A DNA stretch of 64,000 nt from JAMLHH01 sp035515235 (GCA_035515235.1 DATJBS010000040.1:70771-134770), one strand, 5' to 3'; positions 44,060-54,238 are shown, numbered from the stretch's first letter. Numbers and translations: made by a program. Notes: a model not told the origin generated them from the sequence alone.

Positions 44060-45142
44060 TTATAAATATTTTTCGCCTCCTTTGTTGCTCTTGATATCGT
44101 GAGTAAATTCTTTGATTTTTTGCTCGTTGTCTTTATTGCAAATCAATAATACATCCTCGGTATCTACTACAATAAAGTTTTCTAATCCTTCTATCACCAC
44201 TAATTTGTCATCAGATACATTGATGATATTATTGAAAGAGTCATAGATCACTACTTGTTTCCCAGAAACAGCATTCTGTAAATAATCTTTTTCTTTTTCA
44301 GCATATAGAGAAGCCCAAGTTCCTAAGTCACTCCAACCAAGATTAGCTGGTAATACAAATACATTTTCTGCTTTTTCCATGATACCAAAGTCGATGGAGA
44401 TATTTGGACATTCTGCAAATGCTTTTTCTATAGCTAAAACTTCTTTGTCAGAATTGAAATACTTTTTAATGTCATTGAAGGCATCACTAACTTCGTGTAA
44501 ATAGGTTTCAAATGCTTGTATAATGTTTTTTACATTCCAGATAAATATTCCAGCATTCCATAAGAAATCACCGCTTTCAATAAATTGTTCTGCAGTTTCT
44601 TTATTTGGTTTTTCTGTAAATGTTTTGACTTTATATACTTCATTATCAGAAATATCTTCATGGTATTGGATATATCCGTAACCAGTGTCGGGTCTTGTTG
44701 GTAGAATTCCCAAAGTGCATAAAGCATCATTTTGACTCACAAAATCAAAAGCACTTTGTACTATTCTAGCAAATTCTTCTTCTTTCAAAATAATATGATC
44801 AGAAGGCGCTACAATAATATTAGCATTTGGATCTAATTGTTGAATCTTATAAGAAGCGTAAGCAATGCAAGGAGCGGTATTCTTTCTTGCAGGCTCAGCT
44901 AAAATATTCTCTTCTTTTATTTCAGGAAGTTGTTCTTTGACTAAATCGATATAATCTTCATTCGTCAAAATGAATATTTTATCTGCGTCACAAATGCTTA
45001 AGAACCTTCTAAAAGTAGATTGTAATAAAGATTCTCCTGTTCCTAAAATATCCAAAAACTGTTTTGGTTTTTGAGTTCTACTTGCTGGCCAAAATCTACT
45101 TCCAATCCCTCCAGCCATTATGGCAGCATAATTATTTTGCAT
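44060..45142 (-). CDS. manC: Mannose-1-phosphate guanylyltransferase
   Basis: A 360-residue nucleotidyltransferase making GDP-mannose from mannose 1-phosphate and GTP. Motifs: AAIMAGGIGSRFWPASRTQKPKQFLDI (GMP-transfer signature), NTAPCIAY, VAPSDHII, FTEKPNKETAEQFIESGDFLWNAGIF. It lacks the C-terminal isomerase half of bifunctional ManC/CpsB. Single gene convergent with the SIS gene. Confidence 0.93.
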   Translation of the reverse strand: MQNNYAAIMAGGIGSRFWPASRTQKPKQFLDILGTGESLLQSTFRRFLSICDADKIFILTNEDYIDLVKEQLPEIKEENILAEPARKNTAPCIAYASYKIQQLDPNANIIVAPSDHIILKEEEFARIVQSAFDFVSQNDALCTLGILPTRPDTGYGYIQYHEDISDNEVYKVKTFTEKPNKETAEQFIESGDFLWNAGIFIWNVKNIIQAFETYLHEVSDAFNDIKKYFNSDKEVLAIEKAFAECPNISIDFGIMEKAENVFVLPANLGWSDLGTWASLYAEKEKDYLQNAVSGKQVVIYDSFNNIINVSDDKLVVIEGLENFIVVDTEDVLLICNKDNEQKIKEFTHDIKSNKGGEKYL

Positions 45143-45324
45143 CTTTTTGTGGTATGTTATGTTGTGTGCTCGAAAATAGTTACAATTAATTAAAACTGTG
45201 GTAAATATTACAACAAAATAGATAGGTCTCTATTAAATTAAATTTGTCAATACACGATTTTAAAGATATACTATCTTCTTGTAAACTTTTTTAGCTATCT
45301 TCTTAGTTCTATTAATTTCTAATT

Positions 45325-47526
45325 ATGCTAAAGACTCCTGATGATTTGCTAAAATCATTAAAGACTTATTTTGGATTTGATCAATTTAGAGGTCAGCAAG
45401 TTTCAATAATTGAAAGTGTTTTAAATAATCAAGATACTTTTGTAATCATGCCTACTGGAGGAGGGAAGTCTCTCTGCTACCAATTGCCGGCATTAGTTTC
45501 AGAAGGTACTGCGATAGTAATTTCACCTTTGATTGCATTGATGAAAAATCAAGTAGATTTAATTAGATCTTATTCAAGTGTAGATAATATCGCTCACTTC
45601 TTAAACTCTTCTTTAAATAAAGCTCAAATCAAAGCCGTTAAAGACGATTTGACAAATGGATATACTAAAATATTATATGTAGCTCCAGAATCTTTAGTAA
45701 AAGAAGAAAATATTGAATTTTTAAAGTCCATTCCCATATCATTTGTTGCTGTAGATGAAGCGCATTGTATTTCAGAATGGGGCCATGATTTCAGGCCGGA
45801 GTATAGAAAGATTAGAAAAATGATCAATTCTATCAATGATAATATTCCAATCTTAGCATTGACTGCTACTGCTACTCCAAAAGTGCAAGTGGATATCATG
45901 AAGACGCTCAATATGAAGTCGCCAAATATTTTCAAGGATTCTTTCATGAGACACAATCTCTATTATGAAATGAGATCGAAAGTCAATAAAGAAGCAGCGC
46001 AGAAAGAAATCGTTAAATACGTCAAAAAAGAAGCAGGTAAATCAGGAATTATATACTGCCTCAGTAGAAAAAGTACAGAAGCAATTGCAGAGCGACTCAA
46101 AGTGAATGGTATCAAAGCAGAACCCTATCATGCAGGATTAGAAGCAGGCAAAAGAAGTGAAAATCAAGATAAATTTCTAATGGAAGAACTCGATGTGATA
46201 GTTGCAACTATTGCATTCGGAATGGGTATCGACAAGCCAGATGTAAGGTTTGTGATTCATTATGATGTCCCTAAAAGTTTAGAAAATTATTATCAAGAAA
46301 CTGGAAGAGCAGGAAGAGATGGCTTAGAAGGAAATTGTATCACTTTCTTTAGTCCTAAAGACATTGATAAGATGGAAAAATTGTTGCGAGACAAACCTGT
46401 AGCTGAAAAAGAGATAGGAACGCAGCATTTGACTGAAATGGAAGCTTATAGTGTATCTTCTGACTGTAGGAAAAAATTTGTTCTTCAATATTTCGGTGAA
46501 AGCATGGAAGGCGATCAGTGTAAAGGCATGTGCGACAACTGCAGAAATCCTAAGCCAAAAGAGAACGCTACTAAAGAAGTTAAAATGTTGCTCGACTTGA
46601 TACAGAAAATCAATGAACAACATGCTTTCCCTCATCTATTGAATATATTAATAGGCAAGCTATCGAATGATGTCAAATCATTTAGTCACGATAAATCTAT
46701 TTACTTTGGTGCAGGAAAAGAGAAAGATTTACTGTTTTGGGAATCTGTATATAGAAAAGCTATTTTAGAAGGCTTGATTATTAAAGATATTGAGCAGTAT
46801 GGTGTTTTAAAACTTACTGCAAAAGGTAAAGAGTTTATCCAGAAGCCTCAAGATATTGAAGTCAGTATTCATCATGTTTTTGAAACCAATGAAGATGAAG
46901 ATGATTCCAATAATAACAAATCACAAGCGCTAGATAGCGTATTATTTAATTTATTAAAGTCTATCCGTCAACAGCAAGCTAAGCTTAAAAAAGTCATGCC
47001 TTGGGTGATATTTATGGATCCATCTTTAGAAGAGATGGCTACATTATATCCTATCACTATTGACGAGCTGTCCATGATATCTGGAGTCAGTAATGGCAAG
47101 GCGCTTAAATTCGGTAAGCCATTTGTTGAAGCTATCGCAAAATATGTGGATGAAAACGATATTGATAGAGCGGATGATTTCTCGGGTGTTAAAAATGTCG
47201 CTAATAAGCTCAATAATAAAATTTCTATTATCACATTGATAGATAAAAAAATTCCACTGGGAGATATAGCGAAGTCTAGAAAAATTCCTTTAGAAGATTT
47301 AATACAAGACCTTGAAAGTATCGTACAATCAGGAACTAAAGTTAATATCAGATATCATTTAGATGATGAGGTGGATGAAGATATTCAAGATATCATCTTT
47401 GATTATTTTGCAGAAGCTGATTCAGATGGTTGTGATGTAGCATTCAAATCTTTAAAAGAAGAAGATATTGAGATGGAAGAGATTAAACTTTGCAGAATTA
47501 CTTATATCAGTGAAAATGCCTTGTAG
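45325..47526 (+). CDS. recQ: ATP-dependent DNA helicase RecQ
   Basis: A 733-residue 3'-5' DNA helicase. Helicase motifs: FRGQQ, MPTGGGKSLCYQLPA (Walker A), VDEAHCISEWGHDFRPEY (DEAH), ALTATATPKV, GIIYCLSRK, VATIAFGMGIDKPDVR and QETGRAGRDG. The RecQ zinc-binding part carries CRKKFVLQYFGE and CDNC, then a winged-helix RQC domain and an HRDC domain near residue 540. A C-terminal extension of about 100 residues continues beyond HRDC. Its role is recombination and repair. Confidence 0.95.
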   Translation: MLKTPDDLLKSLKTYFGFDQFRGQQVSIIESVLNNQDTFVIMPTGGGKSLCYQLPALVSEGTAIVISPLIALMKNQVDLIRSYSSVDNIAHFLNSSLNKAQIKAVKDDLTNGYTKILYVAPESLVKEENIEFLKSIPISFVAVDEAHCISEWGHDFRPEYRKIRKMINSINDNIPILALTATATPKVQVDIMKTLNMKSPNIFKDSFMRHNLYYEMRSKVNKEAAQKEIVKYVKKEAGKSGIIYCLSRKSTEAIAERLKVNGIKAEPYHAGLEAGKRSENQDKFLMEELDVIVATIAFGMGIDKPDVRFVIHYDVPKSLENYYQETGRAGRDGLEGNCITFFSPKDIDKMEKLLRDKPVAEKEIGTQHLTEMEAYSVSSDCRKKFVLQYFGESMEGDQCKGMCDNCRNPKPKENATKEVKMLLDLIQKINEQHAFPHLLNILIGKLSNDVKSFSHDKSIYFGAGKEKDLLFWESVYRKAILEGLIIKDIEQYGVLKLTAKGKEFIQKPQDIEVSIHHVFETNEDEDDSNNNKSQALDSVLFNLLKSIRQQQAKLKKVMPWVIFMDPSLEEMATLYPITIDELSMISGVSNGKALKFGKPFVEAIAKYVDENDIDRADDFSGVKNVANKLNNKISIITLIDKKIPLGDIAKSRKIPLEDLIQDLESIVQSGTKVNIRYHLDDEVDEDIQDIIFDYFAEADSDGCDVAFKSLKEEDIEMEEIKLCRITYISENAL

Positions 47527-47641
47527 AATTATTATCTAACAAAGAAATTCAAAACTAGTATTTTCTACTTTTCACTTAATAAATAATTACTACTAAAAAT
47601 AGGGGGATGAAACTCTTCATCGGCATCCTATCTTTGAATAT

Positions 47642-47813
47642 CGATAAAGAGCATGTGGAAATGTTTCGATAGAAAAAGTTGTTTATATTTTATTTGTGGT
47701 AAAAAAAGTAGAAATCAAAATTGTAATTAGTTTTTAAGCTTTTGACCTGAATTGGTTAAGAGTGTATGTGGAAATGTGTGGCTTGTTTAGAGATAAACAA
47801 GCCTCTTTTCTTT
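47642..47813 (+). ncRNA. Candidate small RNA with its own -7 element and terminator
   Basis: Between recQ and a convergent gene, TATCTTTG at 47629-47636 predicts a transcript starting near 47642. A strong terminator ends it near 47813, giving about 170 bases with no convincing reading frame. A repeated motif (TGTGGAAATGT at 47654-47664 and again near 47767-47777) occurs near both ends. Upstream of the -7 element is a GATGAA-ACTC-TTCATC palindrome (47606-47621). It does not match a family I can name. Alternatively the terminator is just that of recQ with a long 3' tail. Confidence 0.4.
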
Positions 47814-47814
47814 T
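47780..47814 (+). terminator. Strong intrinsic terminator 3' of recQ/candidate sRNA
   Basis: A perfect 10-bp stem (47780-47789 with 47794-47803), GAGA tetraloop and a T-rich tail. Confidence 0.85.
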
Positions 47815-47826
47815 GTAGATACTGGG

Positions 47827-49149
47827 TTATTGAGTTTTTATAAAATTCTTCAAATACACTTTACGCTCTCCTTGAATTTGGATGAAATACATTCCATTAG
47901 GAAAATCAGAAGTATTTATGCTAAAATTTTTGACTGTTTGTTGAGGATTTTGGTTGGTGAAAACTTTACTTCCATTGATGCTATAAATTTCTATTTTTTG
48001 AATTTTTGCATCTTCCTTAATAGAGATATTTAAAATATCACTTGCTGGATTGGGATGAATGCTGATGTTTTCAGAATTGTAACGTTCTTTTATGGCTGTA
48101 GGTTCTTGAATTTTATATACATGAATCAATGTGAAAAGCCCATACTCAAATTCCTTATTTGCTGCAGTTTCTCTCACATCAATGATTTTTGCTCCGCCTC
48201 CTATTGTTCTCACAGAGTAATTCATATTTCTATGAACATGACCTGCCAACCACAATCCTAAAGATTCTTTGAATTTTAATAAATCTCTACTCATTTTATC
48301 AAAATCAGTCAGAGGTAATCCATTGAAAATAGCTGTTACATCGCGATGTGGAGGTTGATGAGTAAGGAGAATTAAGTTCTTGTCACTTCTGCTCGGGTGA
48401 GTTGCAATGGTATTGAGTAACCAATCGTAAGTTCCTCCTGCAAAGTCATTTAATCTCGCTTCTGCTCCTACTCCAGGTTCGTCTTTTCTGACGTGATATC
48501 TTGGATTGAAGTCAAAAGCTAAAAATCCAACACCTTTATGAGAGAAGCTAAAGTTTTGATGGTAATGATATTGCTCTGATTCTGGATTATAGACGCTCTC
48601 TAGACGAGTGCCATCGTCCCAATTGTCAAAAAATTGAGCTGCATTGTCGTAGGTATCTTTAAATACCACGTTCATTACAGAGTCTCCATATGCGTACTCT
48701 GCTTCATCTTGAAATCTAACATATGGCCATATATCATGGTTGCCAATTGTAGGAACGTACGGAATATCGAGCGCATCTAGGATTTCTTTCGCTTTGTCAA
48801 ATTCTGATTTCTCTCCGCTATCCGTAATATCTCCTGTTACTAATACAAATTGTATGTCATTAGCGGCTTTATTTTCATTGATCCAATTGACCGCTCTTCT
48901 GAGTCTTACCGCAGAGTATCCGACATCTCCTTCAGGCATGGTGTCATTCAAATATCCTTTGGTACCATAATCCCCTTGACCTTCGCCGATATGAATGTCT
49001 GTCATATGTACAAAAGTAAATGCGTAGGATGCTCCAGGTTCGTCTTTGTTTAAATAATAATGTCTTACTTGAGTACTATCCTGACCCAATAAATGTGAAG
49101 AGAAAGTAGTAAGAAATAATATAATGAAGGATGTAAAAATATGTTTCAT
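47827..49149 (-). CDS. Secreted metallophosphoesterase with T9SS sorting domain
   Basis: A 440-residue exported protein. Signal peptide ending SSHLLGQ; then a calcineurin-like phosphoesterase with FVHMTDIHIGEGQ, VTGDITDSGEK, TIGNHDIWP, LLTHQPPH and AGHVHRNM, the complete metal set. The last ~80 residues (ISIHPNPASDILNISI to GMYFIQIQGERKVYLKNFIK) are a type A T9SS C-terminal sorting domain. The protein is therefore cargo for PorU and PorV, cleaved and attached to the cell surface or released. Confidence 0.92.
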   Translation of the reverse strand: MKHIFTSFIILFLTTFSSHLLGQDSTQVRHYYLNKDEPGASYAFTFVHMTDIHIGEGQGDYGTKGYLNDTMPEGDVGYSAVRLRRAVNWINENKAANDIQFVLVTGDITDSGEKSEFDKAKEILDALDIPYVPTIGNHDIWPYVRFQDEAEYAYGDSVMNVVFKDTYDNAAQFFDNWDDGTRLESVYNPESEQYHYHQNFSFSHKGVGFLAFDFNPRYHVRKDEPGVGAEARLNDFAGGTYDWLLNTIATHPSRSDKNLILLTHQPPHRDVTAIFNGLPLTDFDKMSRDLLKFKESLGLWLAGHVHRNMNYSVRTIGGGAKIIDVRETAANKEFEYGLFTLIHVYKIQEPTAIKERYNSENISIHPNPASDILNISIKEDAKIQKIEIYSINGSKVFTNQNPQQTVKNFSINTSDFPNGMYFIQIQGERKVYLKNFIKTQ

Positions 49150-49314
49150 CAGGTTGTTTTTGATGTCACAAAGTTATTCTAAAAGGACGGAATTAAATAT
49201 TAATAATCATTCAAAAATATTTAACATACTTTTTTTTAACATACACTTGTTTATCTAACCGTTTATGGTGATATTTAGTTCTTCTTACAAATTATACTTT
49301 TTAAAACTATACAT

Positions 49315-49896
49315 ATGAGAGCTGTTTTCTTAATAATGATAAGCCTGACTTTGGGTTCGACTTTATCTGCACAAAATCTTCAATATGAGGTCATATTGAT
49401 GAATAAAAAAATTGGAGACATGAGCGTCACTAAAACTAATAGTGAACATGGAGACAGATATATATTGAATAGTGAGAGTATGGCTAAAGTTTTATTTATT
49501 AAACAAAGCTCTAAAGTCAATTTTGATGTTTTATATAATAGTGGTGGATTAGTAAAATCACTATATATCAGCGAAAAGAAAGATGATAATATTACTACTA
49601 AAGTTCATAAAGAAGATCTTTTGTATAAAGTGAATAGCAATAACACCTTGTCTAATTTTAAAGAGAATATCGCTTTTTCTAGTATCTTATTGTATTTTAA
49701 AGAGCCAGTAGGAGTGTCCAGAATTTTTATCGAAAGATTAGGAGCATTCTTGCCTTTGAAAAAGACTGGAACAGGTCAATATGAATATTTACAGCCAGAT
49801 GGCACTACTAGCATCTATAGATATAAAGCAGGTGTGCTTCACGAAATAGAGCTAAAAAGAGGAATTGGCTCTGTGTATATTCGCAAGTTAGTATAA
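49315..49896 (+). CDS. Exported protein of the DUF6134 type
   Basis: A 193-residue protein with a signal peptide (LIMISLTLGSTLSAQ). The mature part is beta-rich, beginning LQYEVILMNKKIGDMSVTK, and ends YRYKAGVLHEIELKRGIGSVYIRKL. This layout fits the DUF6134 family, which resembles small periplasmic lipocalin-like proteins; the function is unknown. A bidirectional terminator separates it from lysS. Confidence 0.75.
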   Translation: MRAVFLIMISLTLGSTLSAQNLQYEVILMNKKIGDMSVTKTNSEHGDRYILNSESMAKVLFIKQSSKVNFDVLYNSGGLVKSLYISEKKDDNITTKVHKEDLLYKVNSNNTLSNFKENIAFSSILLYFKEPVGVSRIFIERLGAFLPLKKTGTGQYEYLQPDGTTSIYRYKAGVLHEIELKRGIGSVYIRKLV

Positions 49897-49902
49897 TGAT
49901 AT

Positions 49903-49937
49903 AAAAAAGGCTTTCTAATTTAGAAAGCCTTTTTTTA
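49903..49937. terminator. Bidirectional terminator
   Basis: A perfect 12-bp stem (49906-49917 with 49921-49932) and 3-base loop, flanked by A and T runs. It serves both the DUF6134 gene and convergent lysS. Confidence 0.9.
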
Positions 49938-49941
49938 TTAC

Positions 49942-51450
49942 TTAATTTTCTGGTCTCATTTGAGGGAAGAATAAAACCTCTTGGATACTTAAGTTATTAG
50001 TCATGAGCATTGCTAATCGATCTATTCCAAATCCAATACCTGAAGTAGGAGGCATACCGTATTCTAATGCTCTTAAAAAGTCGTGATCAATAAGCATAGC
50101 TTCATCATCACCTTTCTCAGACAACTTCATTTGATCGATAAATCTTTCATATTGATCGATAGGGTCATTCAATTCTGTATATGCATTGGCGATTTCTTTG
50201 CCATTGATCATTAATTCAAATCGTTCTACCAATCCTTCTTTTTCTCTATGCTTTTTAGTCAAAGGACTCATCTCAATAGGATAGTCAATGATAAAAGTAG
50301 GTTGAATGAATTTACTCTCACATTTTTCACTAAAGATTTCATCTATCATTTTGCCTTTGCCCATAGATTTGTCTACTTCGATACGCAATTCTTTACAGAT
50401 AGCTCTCAACTCATCTTCATCTTTTCCATTGACATCGATACCCGTGTGTTCTAGGATAGCGTCATAAATAGAAATTCTTTTATATGGAGCTTTGAAATTA
50501 ATGACTTGATCTCCTACTGGAGCTTCTGCTTTACCGTGAACTGCTAAGCATACTCTTTCTAAAAGTTGCTCAGTAGTTTCCATCATCCAGAAATAATCTT
50601 TATAAGCAACATAAAATTCAAGAACAGTAAATTCAGGGTTGTGGGTTCTATCCATTCCTTCATTTCTGAAATTTCTACTGAATTCATATACCCAGTCAAA
50701 ACCACCTACAATCAATCTCTTAAGATATAACTCGTTGGCAATTCTTAAATACAAAGGAATGTCTAACGCATTGTGATGTGTAACAAAAGGCCGTGCTGCT
50801 GCACCACCAGCTATACTTTGTAATACAGGAGTATCTACTTCTAATGCACCTTGTTCGTTTAAGAAATCACGAATAGCGTGAATCATTTTAGTACGTTTGA
50901 TAAAAGTTTCTTTTACTTCATCATTCACGACTAAATCCACATAACGCATTCTATATCTTTTCTCAGGATCGCTGAATGCATCGTGAATATTTCCGTCTTC
51001 ATCTTTTTTGACAATAGGTAACGGGCGCAATGCCTTAGCTAAAATCGTCAACTCAGTGACATGAACAGAAATTTCTCCTACTTGAGTTTTAAACACGTAC
51101 CCTTTGATTCCGATGAAATCACCTATATCTAAAAGCTTTTTGAAAACTGTATTATAAAGATCTTTATTATCTGTAGGACATATCTCATCTCTATTGAGAT
51201 AGATTTGAATTCTACCAGTGGAGTCTTTTAATTCTGCAAAAGATGCTTTGCCCATGACTCTTCTACTCATCAATCTTCCTGCTAAACAGACTTCTTGATA
51301 CTTTTCTGGAGATTGCTCAAATTCACTTTTAATGTCTTTTGCATAAGCGCTGACAGGAAATAGTGCCGCCGGATATGGATCTATCCCTAAATCACGGATG
51401 GATTGTAGAGATTGACGTCTAAATTGTTCCTGTTCACTGAGATTTTGCAT
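49942..51450 (-). CDS. lysS: Lysyl-tRNA synthetase (class II)
   Basis: A 502-residue class II synthetase. The OB-fold anticodon domain is in the first ~150 residues (CLAGRLMSRRVMGKASFAEL). Motif 2 is FRNEGMDRTHNPEFTVLEFY and motif 3 GIGFGIDRLAML near the C-terminus. It charges tRNA-Lys in the cytoplasm. Stands alone, ending four bases from the bidirectional terminator. Confidence 0.96.
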   Translation of the reverse strand: MQNLSEQEQFRRQSLQSIRDLGIDPYPAALFPVSAYAKDIKSEFEQSPEKYQEVCLAGRLMSRRVMGKASFAELKDSTGRIQIYLNRDEICPTDNKDLYNTVFKKLLDIGDFIGIKGYVFKTQVGEISVHVTELTILAKALRPLPIVKKDEDGNIHDAFSDPEKRYRMRYVDLVVNDEVKETFIKRTKMIHAIRDFLNEQGALEVDTPVLQSIAGGAAARPFVTHHNALDIPLYLRIANELYLKRLIVGGFDWVYEFSRNFRNEGMDRTHNPEFTVLEFYVAYKDYFWMMETTEQLLERVCLAVHGKAEAPVGDQVINFKAPYKRISIYDAILEHTGIDVNGKDEDELRAICKELRIEVDKSMGKGKMIDEIFSEKCESKFIQPTFIIDYPIEMSPLTKKHREKEGLVERFELMINGKEIANAYTELNDPIDQYERFIDQMKLSEKGDDEAMLIDHDFLRALEYGMPPTSGIGFGIDRLAMLMTNNLSIQEVLFFPQMRPEN

Positions 51451-51585
51451 AAATATTATTTTAAAACAAGTTGCTCAAAATTAAGGGTTTGTTTTCAATT
51501 AATTTTAACAATACCCGCTAATACATTGACTTAATGTTATTATTTCAGAAAAAATAATTTTTTCACACTCTATAATTTTTAAATA

Positions 51586-51616
51586 TTGACTATCCTACTT
51601 GTTTGATATAATTTCG
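51586..51616 (+). promoter_or_regulatory. mscS promoter
   Basis: TTG at 51586-51588 and TAATTTCG (one mismatch to TAnnTTTG) at 51609-51616, 20 bases between. The predicted transcript start would be at or next to the ATG at 51621, giving an almost leaderless mRNA. Confidence 0.45.
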
Positions 51617-51620
51617 CCAC

Positions 51621-52475
51621 ATGGATAAACAAGATGTTTTAGATAAAACTTATTGGGAGCACGTAATTGCAAGATTTTACGATATTTTAATTACTAAAGG
51701 ATTAGAAGTAGCAGTGGCTATTGTAATTCTTATTGCTGGCTTTTTCATTATCGGCAAAGTAGCTAAAGGCGTAAAAATGGCAATTATTCAAAAAACGGAT
51801 GATATCGCTTTAGGAGAATTTACAGAGCAAGTGACTCGTATTATTCTAAAAATCATGCTTTTCTTGTCGGTAGCTTCTCAAGTCGGTATTGAAACCACAT
51901 CATTTATAGCAGCATTAGGTGCAGCAGGTTTAGCTGTAGGTATGGCGTTGCAAGGGAGTTTGTCAAATTTTGCTGGTGGAGTATTGATTTTAGTGCTGAA
52001 GCCTTTCAAAATTGGTGACACCATTGATAGCTTAGGTCATTTGGGTCAAGTGGTTAAAATATCTGTATTACAAACGAAAGTGATGACCTTTGATCATAAA
52101 CTAGTGATTCTTCCTAATGCAAAAGTAGCTAATACAGAATTGGTAAACTATTCTGTGCCGCCAGATAGACGCTCGGAATTTACTCTTAAAATTGGCTATG
52201 ATGAAGATATTCAAAAAGTGAGAAAGATCATTTTAGGTGAATTACAAAGCAATAGTAATATTTATAGCGATCCGGCTCCAATGATAGCTGTAAATAGTTT
52301 GGGTGAATTTAATATAGAAATTCTTACAAGATTCTGGACAGATAATGGGAAGCATGTGACTACGCTTTTTGATATTCTAGAAGCTGTAAAATCTGCTTTC
52401 CAAAATGAAAACATTAGAATTACTCCTGGAATCAAACAAATTGAATTGATTAAAGATTCAAAGTCATCTAATTAG
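51621..52475 (+). CDS. Small-conductance mechanosensitive channel (MscS family)
   Basis: A 284-residue inner-membrane protein. Hydrophobic segments lie near residues 20-47 and 68-95, and the pore helix is the Gly/Ala-rich GAAGLAVGMALQGSLSNFAGGVLIL (about 97-121), followed by FKIGDTI and the cytosolic beta domain with VVILPNAKVANTELVNYS-like sequence. It opens under membrane tension to release solutes in osmotic downshock. Confidence 0.93.
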   Translation: MDKQDVLDKTYWEHVIARFYDILITKGLEVAVAIVILIAGFFIIGKVAKGVKMAIIQKTDDIALGEFTEQVTRIILKIMLFLSVASQVGIETTSFIAALGAAGLAVGMALQGSLSNFAGGVLILVLKPFKIGDTIDSLGHLGQVVKISVLQTKVMTFDHKLVILPNAKVANTELVNYSVPPDRRSEFTLKIGYDEDIQKVRKIILGELQSNSNIYSDPAPMIAVNSLGEFNIEILTRFWTDNGKHVTTLFDILEAVKSAFQNENIRITPGIKQIELIKDSKSSN

Positions 52476-52487
52476 AATTCAAAATAA

Positions 52488-52517
52488 AATAGCCCATAGA
52501 TTGATCTTTGGGCTATA
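52488..52517. terminator. Hairpin between mscS and porX
   Basis: TAGCCCA at 52490-52496 pairs with TGGGCTA at 52509-52515. Reading minus, it is followed by TTTTATTTT, so it could end porX transcripts; on the plus strand the T run is weak. Confidence 0.6.
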
Positions 52518-52570
52518 AAATATTCATGATTTCTTGAAAAATCTTATTGAGGTTATTGATATTTAGAATT

Positions 52571-54124
52571 TTATTTCGTCTCAAATACCACAAAAGGCAC
52601 AATCATTTCTTCTAAAGAAATACCACCGTGCTGGAAAGTATCTTTATAGTAATTAGCAAAGTGATTGTAGTTATTTGGATAACAGAGGTAGTAATCCTCT
52701 TTGGCAAAAATGTAAGAACTACTGATATTGCTTTGAGGTAGCATTGCGTCAGAAGGCTTTTTTATTTCCATCACTTCTTTCGGATTATAGTTCAAGCTTC
52801 TACCTGTTTTGTATCTTAAATTGGTCGTTGTGTTTTTGTCTCCAATGACTTTTGCTGGAGTGCCTACACGGATAGTTCCATGGTCCGCTGTAACGATAAT
52901 TCTAACTTTTCTTTCTTTAAGTTTTTGCAAAGCATTGAATAATGGAGAGTGGTCAAACCAAGAAACGGTCAAAGATCGATATGCAGCTTCATCACTAGCA
53001 AGTTCTTTTAAAACCTCCATTTCTGTACGCACATGAGAGAGCATATCTACAAAATTATAGACAATTGCATTCAATTTATTATTGCAAAGATTCAGAATAT
53101 TGTCTTCTAAATCTTTCCCGATTTTGTTGGTAGTGACTTTAGTATATGATACTTTACCTTCAAATCGGAAATTTCTAAGTTGCTCATTCAAGAAGAATTC
53201 TTCATGAAGGTTTTTACCTTCCTCTTCATCGTCAAAGAACCATTTTTGAGGATACTTTTTATAAATTTCTAATGGAGTCAATCCAGAAAAAATTGCATTC
53301 CTACTATATTGAGTGGTAGCAGGAAGGATAGAATAGAAGTGATCTTCTTTGACTTTTTTGAATAATTCACTAAAGATGGGTTCTATCACTTTATACTGAT
53401 CGTATCTCAAATTGTCTATCAAAAGAAAAAATGTAGGAACATCATCGTTTAAATATTCTTTGACTTTATTTTTAAACAAAGTGTGAGAAAGCGTAGGTCC
53501 ATTTTTAGATTTATTGCCTACCCAATCCAAGTAGTTTTTATTGACAAATTTGAAAAATTCCTTATTAGCTTCTGCTTTCTGCATGCTCAGAATTTCATGC
53601 ATTTCTTGATTGTTAGCATGGTCTAGCTGCAATTCCCAATAGATCAATTCTTTATATAAAGTAACCCATTCCTCATGCGTCATTTGATTATTGATTTGCA
53701 TCATAATCTTTTGAAACTCTTGTCGATAGGAGTTGCCTGTTTTTTCAGATACTAGTCTTTTATTGTCAATGATTTTCTTCAAAGACAGCAGGATTTGTTG
53801 AGGTTTTACGGGTTTGATGAGATAGTCACTGATCTGTGAGCCTATAGCTTCTTCCATGAGATTCTCTTCTTCGTTCTTTGTTATGAGGACTACGGGAATA
53901 TCTAATTGGATGGCTTTGATTCTAGAAAGAGTTTCTAAACCAGTGATTCCTGGCATGCTTTCATCTAAAAATACAATGTCAAATGTTTCAGTTTTGAATT
54001 TGTCTACAGCATCTATTCCATTGGTGACAGGGACGACCTGATATCCCTTCTGTTCCAAAAACATGATTTGAGGCTTCAGTAAATCTATTTCATCATCCGC
54101 CCAAAGTATTTTTATATCTGACAT
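52571..54124 (-). CDS. porX: T9SS response regulator PorX with PglZ domain
   Basis: A 517-residue protein. The receiver domain (1-125) has the acidic pair DDE at 10-12, the phosphorylatable Asp54 in IVFLDESMPG and Lys in LIKPVKP. The C-terminal half is a PglZ/alkaline-phosphatase-superfamily domain with FLLIDNLRYDQY, YSRNAIFSGL, VTADHGTIRVG and a final TFQHGGISLEEMIVPF. PorX is phosphorylated by the PorY kinase and regulates T9SS gene expression and gliding; its PglZ domain hydrolyses cyclic and linear oligonucleotides in studied species. PorY is not in the window. Confidence 0.94.
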   Translation of the reverse strand: MSDIKILWADDEIDLLKPQIMFLEQKGYQVVPVTNGIDAVDKFKTETFDIVFLDESMPGITGLETLSRIKAIQLDIPVVLITKNEEENLMEEAIGSQISDYLIKPVKPQQILLSLKKIIDNKRLVSEKTGNSYRQEFQKIMMQINNQMTHEEWVTLYKELIYWELQLDHANNQEMHEILSMQKAEANKEFFKFVNKNYLDWVGNKSKNGPTLSHTLFKNKVKEYLNDDVPTFFLLIDNLRYDQYKVIEPIFSELFKKVKEDHFYSILPATTQYSRNAIFSGLTPLEIYKKYPQKWFFDDEEEGKNLHEEFFLNEQLRNFRFEGKVSYTKVTTNKIGKDLEDNILNLCNNKLNAIVYNFVDMLSHVRTEMEVLKELASDEAAYRSLTVSWFDHSPLFNALQKLKERKVRIIVTADHGTIRVGTPAKVIGDKNTTTNLRYKTGRSLNYNPKEVMEIKKPSDAMLPQSNISSSYIFAKEDYYLCYPNNYNHFANYYKDTFQHGGISLEEMIVPFVVFETK

Positions 54125-54238
54125 AAGTGTATTTCGTGTTTGAGTTCATAAAATAAGCATAAACATCTGAATCTGACTTTTTGTAGATGTTATTTCATGT
54201 TATATGTTAAAAACTAAAAGAGAGCTTTGCTTATTGTC

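Noticed and set aside
47606..47671. A 21-codon frame starting MKLFIGILSLN
   Set aside because: Too short, overlaps the -7 element, and has no further support.
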